64,000 nt of DNA from Paragyromitra xinjiangensis (taxonomy: Eukaryota > Ascomycota > Pezizomycetes > Pezizales > Discinaceae). Numbering within the stretch: position 1 is the stretch's first letter; each line of letters starts with the position of its first letter. Positions 37,488 through 51,500 of the stretch are shown here, piece by piece. The stretch spans positions 62,001-126,000 of the forward strand of contig JBCAMK010000002.1 in the NCBI GenBank assembly GCA_038503065.1, given 5' to 3'. Made by a program: the position numbers and the translations under genes. Under the pieces are notes generated by a model. That model saw nothing but the letters and a program-made list of their open reading frames with translations. It ran no database searches and was not told the DNA's origin.

Positions 37488-38375
37488 ATGTTGCCCTTCT
37501 TAACGAATCTCCTTATGTTCTCGCCGCTACTATTCCTAGCAGCCCTAATCCTCTACATCCTCGACCGTGCGGAGAACCTTCGTCGTGGCGCTGGTCTACT
37601 GCCGCCTGAAACCGTCGACCCAGAGGAAGGAGAGAAACTAGAAGACCCATCTATCACTTACGACGAAGAATACGACGAGGAGCTATACGAATCCGAAGGC
37701 GAAGCCGGGGAAGAGGAGGAGGCGCCAGCAGCAGACTTGTTCCCGGGGGAGCCTAGCCAAGAGGGTGGTACCGAGAACCCAGCACCTCACCTCCCAGCCA
37801 CCCAACCCCCCAACCGCGCCCCCCGTACCCGCACGGTTGGGGCTAAAAAGGCGCGTTCTCTCGCTCGTCGTGATCAGCGTCGTGCGTATCATGAGTTTCT
37901 CCAGTCGCAGCAATCGGAACGCGCGCGCCGAGCCGCAGAGGTTGGGGAGGAAGAGGAGGAACGTTTGTTTGAAGAGAAGCGCCGGCGTGCGCTCGTAGAG
38001 GAGGAAATTACGGTTAGGAGGGAGCAGGAGAGGGTCGAGCGGATTGAAGCTGAGCGGAAGCGAGAAGAGGAAAGAAGGAGGGATGTTGATAGGGTTAGGG
38101 TTATTGTCACTGCACGAGGAAAGGGGGAGAAGAAGGCGTGGAGTTTAGAGGAGCTTGCAAAGGTTGTTGGGCGGGACCAAGCGTGGGTTAAGGAGGTGTT
38201 GAAGTTGGAAGGGCTTGTTGGGGGGAAAGAGGGTGAGTGGAGGATGATTACAGCAGAAGGGTGGTATGTTGTTGTGGGAGAGGCAGAGTTGAGGGTTTTG
38301 TATACTGAGCTAGAGAAGAGAGGGAAGATGGAGTGGAAAGAAATGGCGAAGGTTTTAGAGGAGGCTGTTGCCTGA
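37488..38375 (+). CDS. DDRGK1/UFBP1-like membrane protein
   Basis: Single exon, 295 residues, start at the ATG in ACAAACATGTTG. It has the layout of DDRGK-domain proteins: one N-terminal membrane helix (LLMFSPLLFLAALILYIL), an acidic disordered stretch, the short motif VGAKKARSL (compare GAKK in the animal protein), a long charged helix rich in Arg/Glu (about residues 130-205), and a C-terminal winged-helix-like part: SLEELAKVVGRDQAWVKEVL, then GEWRMITAEGWYVVVGEAEL, then LEKRGKMEWKEMAKVLEE. In animals and plants this protein is the ER-bound partner of UFL1 in UFMylation. The DDRGK signature itself is not kept (GKEGEWRM at that place). The assignment rests on architecture and weak similarity. 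No other UFM1-pathway gene is in the window. Confidence 0.62.
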   Translation: MLPFLTNLLMFSPLLFLAALILYILDRAENLRRGAGLLPPETVDPEEGEKLEDPSITYDEEYDEELYESEGEAGEEEEAPAADLFPGEPSQEGGTENPAPHLPATQPPNRAPRTRTVGAKKARSLARRDQRRAYHEFLQSQQSERARRAAEVGEEEEERLFEEKRRRALVEEEITVRREQERVERIEAERKREEERRRDVDRVRVIVTARGKGEKKAWSLEELAKVVGRDQAWVKEVLKLEGLVGGKEGEWRMITAEGWYVVVGEAELRVLYTELEKRGKMEWKEMAKVLEEAVA

Positions 38376-41300
38376 CTGGATTTGCGGGGGGGATTTCCAA
38401 TAGTGTTTTTTTTAGTCGTTTTATCTAATGGCGTTTGGGATAAAGGTAGGGTCAAAAGGGTAAATTGGGACTTCTTTGTCGTGGTCCCTAAATATTCAGA
38501 CATGAAATTTTTTAAGAGGTTACAGTGCTTTGTCGTGCGTATTCTTTTAGGCCTCGTAGTACTGTATGGATATAATTCCATGCTGAGTCTACGGGGTTTG
38601 AAGATCGTTATGAAGCCTGCATATAATCAACAGCGACTGAAATTATAGTGAACTAGGGATTGGTTTAACAATATCGTCCCATTTTCGATTAATATTGGGG
38701 CCTTCGCAACTGATTTTTCCTTCAAAGTTCACATGTTGGGGAATCCGGGATTTGGGAAACGTTACATACGTATACATGGATATGAAAACGGAACTGATGA
38801 GCTCTAACACAGTCTTCAGATCTCTCGATGTCTTAATAGTTGATGGGTAGACTTGTGTACATGCTTGGATGATGTTGTGAGAAAGCCAGGTTGTATGCTG
38901 GGCTGTATCGGTAGCTTTAATTCTAATCATTATGTATTATGGAGGGTATGCTGAATGGATGATTGTGCTTTCTACCTGATACTCTCATTCCTTTGTATAT
39001 GGCCTGGCACTAGGTTAATTGAGTTCTAGGGGGGAGATGAGGGGAAATTGGGCGCCGATATATAACCAAGTGTCGGTGTGGTATTTCTGTGGCGGGGGAC
39101 GTTTAGGCGTTGCGGTTGCAACCTTGGGGTTTGAATTTGGCGAGCGCTTGGTAATTTCTTCTCTAGGCTGGCCGTCTCGGGATTCCTAAAAATGTGGTTT
39201 CTAACCTCAGCACCAATGCCGAGTGATAATCAATGAAGTGTTTGAATTAGATATGAATTTCTTGGACCATTCCAAGAAATACTGGGCTTATGATAAAATA
39301 TACGCATGGGAGTTTCACTTCAAACATAATTTTTGGAGCTAGAATTGGTTATAAACACTAGTATAACGTCTATCTTCAACTAACCCCTTCTTCAGGAGAA
39401 TCAGGGGTGAGATATTTGAGTTGGAGATTTCTCCCTAAGATTTGGTGAGGCTCTAGTCAAGAATTGTAAGACAAAGGCATTCCACACCCAAATTTGATTG
39501 GTCCAGTTTTATCCGTGCGTGTACCATACATAACTTAGGTATTTCACTTGATCATCCTAATGCATACATGCAATTACTAGATCCTATAGTCTTGGGTTCC
39601 TGACTCGTCGCTCTCGGTTAGAATTGGTTTATGAGTTAGTGGGTTGGTTTTTTTTGCTCTTCTGCCATCTAGAGAAAGTACATGTAGGTTTCGCAGGACT
39701 AGTGGAAAGTAACATGTGAATCTCCTTCCGTTAGGTTCACTCAGGCTACTGGCCCCACTAACTCTCAAAGAAAATTCTGGCTCATGGCTAACTATATTCT
39801 TTCTGTAGTCGTCTGACTAGGCCGTGTTAGTGCGATGATGGTAAATGAATATGACTACGTTAATCTAATTTTCGGTAGTGTTCGAGGGAAACAAAGGAAA
39901 AGAGGGAGGCGGTGATATTAAAGTAATCGCTACTTGAGTATCGTAAGATCAAGGTAGGGAATACCACGGGTGCAATATCGGATTATACAAAGGGAAAACT
40001 ACTTCCCGCACGGAATCACTTTCTAAAACCATCTAATTCATCTTATTTACCCGTATTTCCGTCGCGCAGAGAATCTTGTGCTCACCTAGCATAAGCTTAG
40101 GAAATTGTAGGAGTCATCTCATCTATTACGATACCGTTAAAACGCTGCACGTAGCCGCGTTTTCAGCTCAAAAATATGGGAATCTCGCTGGTTGAATTTC
40201 AAAACATGGAACGTAGTCTCGGTTTCAGGCTTTTTGGGAAAACCACTATTTAAGAAACCCACGAAGGTTCGAGTCGAACTATACGGTGGGTTACTTTTAG
40301 TGGAAAGCCCCAGCACCGCGTCAAGGTAGTAACCCGAGCTGGGGTCCCTCCCACGCACACGTGGAGAGTCTAGCACATCTGAAGTAACCTGTAATTAATT
40401 CAAGTGCACGAAGGACCTGGGGGGGATCAAGGACAAACATATGCCCCCACCAGAAGCATGCTCACTCCTACCACTCAGGCGGAGTTGGTGATTGATTAGG
40501 GTCCGTGTTTAGCTAATGAATATTTATCGAGATTGGCTAAGCGAGCACGAACAGATTCACACCTAATTCAAAGTTAAAAACCCCCAGATCTTAGTCTTCT
40601 TCCTGGAGAAATTGACCTTGAAGAGAGGGCTCCGAAGCTCACTGCTGGTTTCCCAACCAGCTGGAGAAACCCCTCCAATCACACATAGTTACTCATCCCC
40701 GAGTAAGTCGAACGGGTTGCCAGTTATCCGTGGTCTTTTCTGGTTGATTTTCGCCTCCGTCAGGACCCTCAACATCCCCTTGGTAAAATATTGGTGCCTT
40801 TCCGTTACGACTCCGCAGCTCTCTGTAACTCCCCTAGAGAGATAGAAATCTGTGACTGCTCGCCTTTCTTGGGTAGCCTTTCTGAGGTTGCGAAAAATCT
40901 AAGAAGGAATTGCGACTCTAGATGTTGAGACCGCCAGTGTTGCCGGTGTAGGGAGAATCCAGATTTTAAATACTAGATATTGAGAGGGATCTGGGCGACT
41001 GCAACGTGGGCACAAAGGTATATCTCTGACAAACCTTATTATCATATCATGTAAACATAAGCTGTGGCCCTACTGTTTTACTAATGATCGCTTTGTTATG
41101 GTGACCTGCTGACCAGTGGAGAGGGGTACTAGTAGATCTAGATGTATCTCGATACTTATATGTATTCCTCTAAACGGACATACCATCTCATCCGTTATAT
41201 TTGGTGCATGTAACCGATAAGAGGATGGAACTCATTAATGTACAATGTACAACATCTTTAGCATTTACATCAGTTCATATTAGTTTTGTGGTCACTTTAT

Positions 41301-41626
41301 ATACTACACTCGGCTTATAACATATCCTGTTATTTGGACAGATCCTCCACCTATTTTGCTGCTCGTTATGGTATTTTGTGCACCTTAATAAGTTTCCGCA
41401 AATGCAAGTGTCTAGCGTCAGTAGACCGTCAACTCCGGGGAATGGTATAACTGTGATCACTCTAATTCACTTATTAGTGTAAGGATCTACATGAATCATT
41501 TCACATAATCATTCAGTACAAAAATAGATAATCGCTATAAACAAGACTCATCGCTGCCTTTCAACCTTGATATCATCTAACAAGAAAGAAAACAAAACAA
41601 AACAACGAAAGCATAACCGGCTTTGC
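38376..41626. other. Gene desert, about 3.2 kb
   Basis: No recognisable coding sequence, tRNA or repeat in this stretch. Confidence 0.5.
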
Positions 41627-43948
41627 TCAAACTTTCTCCCCTTCTTTGAAGTCCTTTTCGTCCGACCTAAAAGCATCGGGGTGATGAGGTGTGTCCGACA
41701 AATCGAGCAGCACAGGCGGCTCTACGTCTTGTCTGAAGATGTACCTCTTGATAAAGTACGGGACCTGGGCCGCTCCCCACTTGGCGTGTACACGTGTTGG
41801 AACTTCGAACACTCTGTCGAGTTCCTCGAGTGTCCGGCCTTTTGTTTCTGGTAGGAAGAAGAGCACCAATAGGAATCCAATCATATTCCATCCTGCATAG
41901 TACCCAAACGCACCCTGTGGCTTGAATGCTCGGACGAGTGGTAACCAGGTCATTGATAAAATCCAGTTGAAACCCCATGTGGTCGCTGTGGCGAATGACA
42001 TTCCAATGTCTCGAATGTACCTAAACCATCTATTAGACCGAGAAGACCCTACAGGAAAAGAGGCGATATGGCGGAACTTACAAAGGATATGCTTCAGCAG
42101 AGTAGGTAAATGGCACTGGCCCCTCACCAGGAGAATAGACTATTCCGAAGAGATACTGCAAGCAAAAATTAGTCTAAAGTACTCTGTAAATCGTCGGGAA
42201 ATTAAACATACGATTCCTAAAGCGACACATCCAATCCTCGCCGTTGTGTTTTCGATCCAAAACGAGAATCCGGTGAATAGAAGGAAGAGGGCCATGAATG
42301 GGAAAGTTGTGAGCAAGAGATTACGACGACCAAAGGTATCAATAGTATACACTGCCGGGATGGCGAACAAGAAATTAATGATGCCGAATCCCATGCTTGC
42401 AAGAAGGGCCGCAATGTGGGAGAATCCGGAATCGACGAAAATAACCGAAGAGTAATAGGCGATAACGTTAACACCACAGAACTTGATAGTAAGAATTTAT
42501 TAGTTTTGTCTCTTTCACTTCTGGTGACTCGAGCTTACCTGTTGCATAAACATGACAATCTCAGATCCAACCATGGCTCTCCTGTTCCTGCCCACGGTGA
42601 ACATTTCCACGATTTTGCTCTTTTGAACGTGTTCAAGCTCCTTCTCGACTTCAAGTAGGGTATGCATATAGAATAAATCCCTAGCGGCCTGAACCTTGGT
42701 CCATCGCAGACGGGCGAGAGCATTGAAGGCTCTGTCGTGGCGCCCTTTCATCATTTCATAGCGGGGAGACTCGGGCTGTTGGGAATCAGTTTATGTACTG
42801 CATGTGCGGAAAAGGTATGGGACTGGAGGCTTACACAAAGGTAAACTTGAAGGCAAACAAGTAGGGGGGGGACACAAGCGGAAGCAAGCATTAGACGCCA
42901 ATTTAGACCAGTGACCTATAATATCGAGAATGTAAGCCTTTGAATGTGATTCTGTCATTTTTCCTCAAGCATAGGGTTACATACGTGAGGGGGATCTGGA
43001 ACTTTGTAGAAAGCAACATCGGCAATATACCCAACCATAATTCCAAATGCAGTCCACCTATAGGACGTAATTCAGAAAAGTCTCTAAATAAATGAAAGGG
43101 GGGAAACTTCATACATCTGCCACATCATGACTAAAGCGCCACGGATGGCGGGAGGAGAACACTCGGCGGCGTAAACCGGAACAGTAGAACTCTTCGGACC
43201 AATACCAAATCCCAAAAAGAATCTGGCAATAAAAAGATGTTGCCATGAGTTGGTGAATCCTTGCCAAAGACATGTCAAAAAGGAGATGAGACAGGTGATA
43301 AAAATTGTGTGTCGGCGTCCAAAGGTCTTGTTGAGTGGGTGCGTTAACCAACAGCCTATAGTGAAGCAGCAGAGGTAAGGCGCTGAATTGACAAGACCAG
43401 CAATCCATTCCCGATTCTCGATACCAAATTGTGGAAGAAAGAAGAGGTTTGCTCCGTTGATAACAGTCTCATCTTTAATTGATTCAGGTTGTGTTAGCCT
43501 TTTGATACCAAGCAAAAATAATGGGCTGGAATCTTGTGAAATTGATTGATGGGGCAAACATACCCATTCCCTGCGTAGCTGCAGCAAGGGAGCACATGAC
43601 AACCAAATGATAAAGCTGCTTGGGATGGCTCCACTTGTGTGTAATCTCTCTCCTCAAGATATTTCGATCTTCGTCCGTCAAAAGTGGTAATGTCTCGAAT
43701 GCTCCTGGATCCTGAGCTAACATGGCTCCTTTGCTGAACTCCTCTTGTAAATGCGCCATTTCATGATTGCGAGCGTAGGCAGCTCCCATCTCTATTAACT
43801 GGGCATGAGAGTAGCCGGCTAAAGGGTGTGCCAATCTAGAGTTTACTTTATGAAGAGCAACAGTATGATCGAGAACTTGATGTTCATTTTCGTGGACAGA
43901 TATGGGCTTTTCGCTGCTAAAGCCCGAGGGCGCCGTGTTAGAAGCCAT
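41627..43948 (-). CDS. MFS sugar/polyol transporter
   Basis: Eight exons: 43948-43564, 43472-43115, 43057-42985, 42915-42835, 42775-42539, 42481-42212, 42155-42082, 42020-41627; 623 residues. It is a sugar-porter family member with about twelve membrane helices. Typical motifs: the loop 2-3 motif [42 protein letters not shown], the central [49 protein letters not shown], and the end-of-fold [14 protein letters not shown] long N-terminal cytosolic segment of about 110 residues precedes the first helix. It should move a hexose, pentose or polyol with protons across the plasma membrane; the substrate cannot be read from sequence. The many small introns all keep the conserved frame. A TATA box lies about 90 bases upstream. 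Confidence 0.93.
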
Positions 43949-46900
43949 ATTGAAGCGAACTAGGGGTCAAGAATCGCCAGGTGTGCGATGAGGTGAAAGG
44001 ATTGGGGTCGTGAGAGATGACGGCGCAGCGAACAGAGGTTATATACCTTATGCGACCCTCCCCCATTGCTTGTGGCTACTGTCAGGGCATAGCAAATAAT
44101 ACTCCAGGGCAGCATGTGCTATACTCTACTGGCATCTTGCAGGATACGGTAAGCTCACGGTAGGAAGCCCGATGTCTAGCAGCTACCACGCTTCAGTAAA
44201 CTTCCCGTACAAACCCTGCTTTCCCCATCATCTCCCCTCATTCTCAATTCTCGATTGCGGGTCCTCCACAAAGTTATCTCCGCCCTCCCCACATCCCTCC
44301 CCCGGCTGTGACAACCCTACCGCTTGTTTTTTTGGCTTTCCGTCGCTACATAGAGCTTCCTTTTCCAGTAAATCATCTTCCCTTAGAAGCTGCAGGCGTC
44401 AGAAAATACGTCAATATGCACCGGAACGAATTGTAGGCCGTTGGTTTGGTCGGTGGTCTTACCCTCTTTGAATCCTGGTGTAATGATTTCCTAAAGTGGC
44501 TGCCATAGTGATGCAAGTCTCGGGAATGATCTACACTAGAAACGCCTCCGGGGAATCATGCATGATGCATGACAACCCGCGCCATTCCTTGTTTTTTCTT
44601 TTTTTCTACCCTTCGATTTCGCCTCCCAACTCTAAGGAAACCACAAAGTCCTCATTAACTAATTGGCGTATCTACACCTTGACTCAGTTGTTCCCGTTAG
44701 CTAGGATTTATCGCCTTGACATTTATCCCTCAGCTTAGCGGTGAAATTGATTTTGATTAGCGCGTGTTGGGCGCCGGCAAGAGTTTTTTTATGTCACACA
44801 TCCAAGAAATGTAAGTCTAAAACGACCTCATGAGGCCGGGCAATGCTTAACTAGACCTTTAGTGATTGAAGTTATCCCGCAGAAGTCTTGGCAAGAGTAC
44901 GTCCGTATCGGAGCTCAGGTCAGCAATGACGTATCTGATTCGATAGGTATTCAATCTTGAACATCACTTCGTATTAAGTGAAACAGTTCAAGGCTGATTC
45001 CGTACAATCTTGCGCGAAATATTTCCCTGTCAACGCTAAGTGCGGTTCAAGAAACTGTAGATAGACCCTTTGCGATAAAAGTCAGCCTATCTTACGAATT
45101 GAAAGAGATCAAAGAAAAAAAAGACAATAGAGCTCGGGAAAGCCCCGGTTGTTTTGAATTTTCGGTAGCGACCGTTTTCGGATAGGTTGCATCGGAGACA
45201 TGACCGGATTTGCTGGGGCTAACAGCTGGCACGCAAAGTACTGGGAATGTAGCCTGTGGAAAACCTCGCCCCATAATTTCTCCGCAATACAAAATGCCTT
45301 TCCGTGCGCACTATACGCCGATCAGTTTGCGGGGTATCATGAAAAACTCTTAGTTGATTATGATGCATGTCATGTCTGTTCCTAAGAGAGGTCTAATCGC
45401 GATCGAATAGTTTTGCCGGTGGGCAGTGGTAAAAATAACCGGCACTGTTACCATGTTTACTCACAGTGCATATCAAATTTCTCTAGAGATTCGTGAGATC
45501 TAACACGCATTGATTGAGCTTCGATGTACTCGCCATTTGTGGAGAAGTCTAGTCCCAGGAACCCGAGACTCAAGACTGATCTCAACGTTCCAACGAAGTT
45601 AATTATGATGGTACGGTAAAGTAGGTAAGGCAGGTGCCTAGAACTAGTGGTATTCGGATATTCGTACTATATGTGGGGACTCGGTGACTAATATTAACTA
45701 GGGAGTAAAAGGAAAGAGCACTGCGAATAGGTAGCTAGCCGTTCAGTCATACCGGGATTGTAAGTTGCGTGAGAATAAGGAGAGCCTAGTACTAGCATTT
45801 GTCTAGTAACATTGATTTCGTCGGAGCAATAGGAAACTAAAAGAAATCTTGGAACAAAGCGGAAGCGTCATTAATGGCTACAGAATGGTGCCATACCAAG
45901 TATATTCGCCCTTGAGTTAGCCATTAGCTTAGCGCCCAAAGTCTAGAGCTTTGTGAACTATGAGCGATATCACGCTCTAATTCTGAGGAGAATATTAACA
46001 AATATATGTGCAGCCTAACTGAATGAACTGAATGGCTTGATGAAGTGGTTTTATAAAAAATCTAGACCAAATTAGCCATAGTTCAAGATAAGCCTTACAG
46101 GGAAATACGATACTCTATGACCTTCGGAGGGAACTACTGGCGTTGCAAGGGGTGATGTTTGAATTGCGGGGGGTATTATATCTACCAGAAAGGGAAATGA
46201 CTCTTCGCCCTGGGCTTGTATTTTACCCGGTTACGGTGGCTTTTCTCCAGTTTATCCCCCACGGCCGCACAGTTGTCCGCCATCAACTCCAGCTCAACAT
46301 CCCCACGATGGCGATTTTAGAGTCGCATATTCGCTTCCGGAGTTTGGGGCCTGGACCAATACCTGGAAGTGTTCTTTGTTGTGCTTTTGTTCCGGCTATA
46401 CAAAAGAGTACTTCTACCCCTGAGTCTCATGCTGTCCCACAGCAGCATGTGCTATTCAAATTTAAAGAAACGAAAGGGTCTAATACCTAAAATGGCGTGT
46501 ATCGTATGGTGTGCTAAGGTGTTGCCCGATGTGGCTACATGTAATTTTCCAACGGGTGGAATTATGACGGTTAGTTATTGGGTTAATTAAGTCATAGGTT
46601 TTATTTCTTAGGAAAAGAAGTATGTAGCCGAGTAAATTTACGAATTCCACGAAGCAGGTACCGGTACCTTTACAATAAAGATCAATTTTCAACGAGGGTT
46701 TAGTACTCCCGACACGATCTTGGGAGTGTCCCTGACTTCTCCGCTTAGAAAATAGCTCGATCTAACTAGAGAGTCTGTACTCTTGGACGCCGGAGAAACG
46801 TAGGTTACTAGGTTGGAGTATGCGTAACTTTAGTACACTAGTTTTGAGAATACCATTCACCTGATCAACACGCTTGGTGGAAATGGTCACATGCTGGAAG

Positions 46901-48595
46901 AAATTGAGTATTCGCGTGTTAACTGGGCGTCTGGAGCTCTTGACATGATCTGGGGGATATATAGACTGATGGCACTCGGAGACCCAGCGAACGCTTAGAT
47001 ACCCCGGATCCTTCGCTATTCGCGGGTTTTGGGTATCTGGCGTGGGAACGCCTCTATACCCACACATCTCGAGATCCCAGTTTGCCCGAGAAGCGCCGCT
47101 GGAATTGAAAAATTATCCAAGAACATACTTGATATCAAACGATCAATGACCCCTCACTGAAGCAGGCTGCTGGGGTTGAAGGGATTGTTCCGGCACTCCT
47201 TTAACTCTACCAGGTCGCGATCCACAAGGTTCTGGCAGAGGTAAAGAATGAGAGAACCGGCTGCCTGCTCGATACCAAACCCGTAACGCCCGTCAAAGCA
47301 AAACGCTTTATAATGACAAGAGGAAATGGGAATGGCAAGAAGAGTGAGGAGTTAATCTTTGCACATAGACTAGAATGGCCTTCCACTGATCCACTCTCAT
47401 CCTCAGAAGAGGAGAGATGGGGCAGGACAACTCAAAGATGTGCATGTAGTTGTGGTTATGTAGGAGGAAAGGAAGAAAAGAGGTAGAGAGAAATAGAGAT
47501 GAGTATGATTCCTATGATATGGACACTATGAACAAATGCAAGACGAAACTCCCTCCCGAAACATGGCCTAGAAGTGGGCATTCAAAAGAATTGCGGTCGA
47601 GGAATTGCATTTTCTTGACCTCCTCAAGCACTGGAAATCGGTTGCTGGAAATCGGTATGTGTGTAGGGGCTATGGATGTCGAGGGATAGTTAAGGAAATG
47701 GAGGGGATGAATTTGTGTCGTCAACGAAAAGGAAAAATCGACTCGGCTTGGCGCTAGGGTTTGAAACCTGACATACTTCGACCAACTTCTAACACCAATT
47801 TCCGTGAGCCACGCAATAGCTGGATTTATGAGTTAATGGTAATAAATTCCTGGTACCCCTAGATGTTCTATCGTTAGCTCAGAAAAAAATGGCTCTGACG
47901 TTTTTTATCATATGGATTGTCGTAGGTATTTATAAGGTTTTCAAGTTTTAAACTTTGAATTAACCAAGCGGGGATCGTTCAAGGCTTGACGATATCAAGT
48001 TTCGGAGGCGGCAGCATCTTAAGTACACTAACAACTGGAGAATTTTAGTACAAAAGAGGTCAGCAATTTGTTTGAAACGTCAATATACAAGATTGCCGAA
48101 TGTGGACAGGCAACTGCTGTGGCGGTGCAAAAGCGACTGAACTATGGCTTATCTATCTTCGTGTCTTGGACCTCTCCAAACTTTTTTCCAAGACACGATC
48201 GGAGACACGTATCCACGTTACTTTCACGTGATTTCTAGCCGCATCTCAATTAGCACTGATACTTATCCAGCCCTAGCCTTATCTGCGCCGTTTGTGAAGA
48301 TAAATTTAAGGCAACCCGAATTATACTTGTGAAAGCTGGTTGCCTGAAGTGTATCTTCAGAATGGGGTGCCTTAAATAACACATCACCCAACTACGCGAA
48401 CAGTCATAGCGGGCGAGAAGCCCTCCTGACGCTTTAGGGTCTCACGGTTTGTGCTACCCCGCATGCGACCGGATTTAGTTGGGATATAAAATGAACACCT
48501 TCCGCGCGTTTCCCTTGATATCTGCACGTTTGTTTCTTCATTATTATCAAGTACCATATTCATTCCTATTATTCCAAGCACCCAAACGACTCCAC
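43949..48595. other. Divergent intergenic region, about 4.6 kb
   Basis: Between the MFS transporter and the Dicer-like gene. Short frames on both strands show no motif. A CACGTG lies at 48225, about 370 bases before the Dicer start. Nothing else recognised. Confidence 0.5.
44039..44045 (-). promoter_or_regulatory. TATA box of the MFS transporter gene
   Basis: TATATAA on the minus strand, about 92 bases upstream of the ATG at 43948. Confidence 0.5.
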
Positions 48596-51500
48596 ATGGC
48601 GAAGGGGAAAGCAAAGCTTGCTGCCGCCGCGCAGCCGAGGGCTAGCAGCAGCTCCTCTAAGCAAGGAGATAGCGATTTTATCCCGGAACGGACGAGAGGT
48701 TATCAGATGGAGATGTTCCAGGAGAGTTTGAAAAGAAATATCATTGTTGCGGTAGGGAAAGAAACCCTTTAAAGGTTTCCCTCTGGAGACCAAGTCTAAT
48801 GGGAAAACTCGTGTAGATGGACACTGGATCTGGAAAAACACACATGTAACTTGAATTTTACCATTTTTACCTATATAGCAGTGATAGATTTGTTCCCCGG
48901 AGCTTAAGCTAGGTAGCGAGGCACTGACAGCATCTGTGGGTGGTTTTAGCGCCGTGCTTCGGATTCAGGCTGAGTTGGACAAGGGAAACGGCAAGGTAAT
49001 TACAAACCTTCCTTGTGTTTAAATCCCCTTGCTAATACAGATAGCTGTGTTGGTTTCTGGTCCCAAATGTTGCATTGGGGAATCAGCAGTATGAAGTTTT
49101 AAAGAGCTCGCTACCGCCAGTAAAAATGGAGTTTCTGAGTGGAATCGATAAAGTAGACAAATGGAGTGACCAAGACATTTGGGATGGTGTTTTGGGCTTA
49201 ACAAAGGAGGATAGTGCGGTGATAATTAGTACTCATCAGGTTAGGACTTCCGAGAACGCAGTAAACGTAAAATAAGGCAAGATCGGTTAATACTGATACG
49301 GGGGGATAGGTACTTTTAGATGCACTAACTCATGGTTTCGTAAAAATCGAAAAGATTGGGCTCTTGATTTTTGACGAAGGTTTGAATAGCCCAAGGTTCT
49401 ACTGCATTGTCTCAAAGCTGCGAACAATTTTATGGTAGAAGTAACATTGATCTTGCTAATATCTTCCCGTGCAGCGCATCATTGTGTTAACTATCACCCC
49501 GCAAATCGAATTATGCAAGACTTCTACCATCCCCGGCTGCATGCGGAACTAGAAGTTCCAGCGATTCTTGGGCTTACTGCAAGCCCTGTGGTGAAGTCAA
49601 AGCCAGATCAGCTCAGGTGAGTTCACACAATTTTTTCACTCCTGTTTTTTCTTATTCAGCAAACTTATCTTTATCGTAGAACGATTGAGGCCAATCTCAA
49701 CGCAATTGCTCGGACACCTGTCATACACCGTACAGAATTGCTCAAACACGTTTATCCACCAAAACTGAAGAGAGTGATCTATAGCCCGTCCGATATCTAC
49801 GAATTCATCGAAGTCATTGAATTTTCGGACTTGATCGATATCAGTGTTGAAAAGGTTGGACAAACGGTTACTGATGAGACGGGCTCTGAGAGCAGTTATG
49901 AAAGCACCAGAGAATATAGCGATGGAGGAGCTCAAGGCAAATTTTCAACTGCCTCGGATGAGTTTGAAAACATAGACCCCAGAACTGGCGAGCCTTACCT
50001 TGCGGAAGAATATGAAATTATCGATCCAATTACAGGAGATGCTGTTCGGTCTGGGAGCCGCTCAAATCATACCAGTACCCACAGAACCCCTCCAGCCGCC
50101 GTTGACTATGAGGTTATCGATCCTATAACTGGAGAGTCTTACACATCTCCGCCAGAGCATGGAACGATTCCAACAGATAGCTACAACCAAAAACCTACTT
50201 CCCGGAAGCCTAATTATGCCCAAGAGCGTTCTTCAGCATTTGAATCTCTCCGGCTGGCATATTTAGAAATGGACATCATGGAAGATCCGTACATCTTGAC
50301 ACTCCGTCAAGCTCAAAATCCCGATCTTCGCAGGATTGAAAAGTTGACCCTCGCCAGGAATACATACTCTCAAAACCAGATGAAGGGGCTTGTTTCCAAG
50401 GCAACTCACGTTCGCAAAGAGTATGGTATATGGGCCACTGAGTGGTACATCAAAGAGGCTCTGCGAAGGTCTTTCAAAGGTGCGGATGACCTAGACGGGG
50501 AAGACGCTCTAATGGAATGGAACGGAGAGGAGAAAAATTATTTAAAGGGGATTCTAAGGAAAGTCACTCTACCAACGAACCTAGGCCCCATCGAGGGAAG
50601 ACTTACGGACAAGGTCGAAAAATTGATTGAAGTACTCTTAGAGGAATATAATGGCGAGGTGGATGGGGAGGGGTTCGCAGGGCTGGTTTTTGTGGAGCAA
50701 CGTGTCGAGGTGACTATTTTGCAGCAGATACTCAAGAAAGACAAAAGAACAAGAGATATTTTTCGGAGTGGAACAATAGTCGGCGCAGGTCAGGGCGGGG
50801 CTAAGGTAGGCAAAGGGATCTATGAACTTGTTACCCCTAAAAACCAAATTGGGGTAATCGACGGGTTTAGATCGGGAAAAATCAACTTATTGATATCAAC
50901 GAGCGTAGTCGAGGAAGGTCTCGACATCCCAGCATGCCATCTTGTAGTCTGCTTCTCGCTTCCACAAAATCTCAAAAGCTTCATTCAGCGCCGGGGACGT
51001 GCTAGGAGGGCAAAGAGTACGTATGTTCTAATGTTTGAGGAAGGAGATAGAGAAGGAAGTGTTGAGAACTTTGAGAAGCGGGAAAGGGAGATGGTTGAGG
51101 AGTACCAGGATGAAGCGAGAGAATTGGCTCCAAATGTGAAGGCCAAGGAACAGGAGAATGATGATGAAGGGATTTTAGGAGATGGAAAGAGAAGGAAGTT
51201 CCTGATTGAGAGCACAGGGTAAGAACTCTGCTACTTATATTTCTAAAGGAAATCCCATGTGCTGATATAATATCTAGTGCTTGTTTGACCCTTGACTCAG
51301 CTGTCTCCCATCTGCACCATTTTTGCGATTGCCTACCACAGGGCCAATACATGAACCTCAATCCTATATTTACTTGCGAAGCCGTCACCTCGGAGGAACC
51401 GAGCAAAGAGAAAAAACCAAATGGTCAGGCAGAGATCCTCTATAGGGCTGAGGTATTGATGCCAAACTGTATACCTCCAGAGGCTCGCCGAATACCAAGC

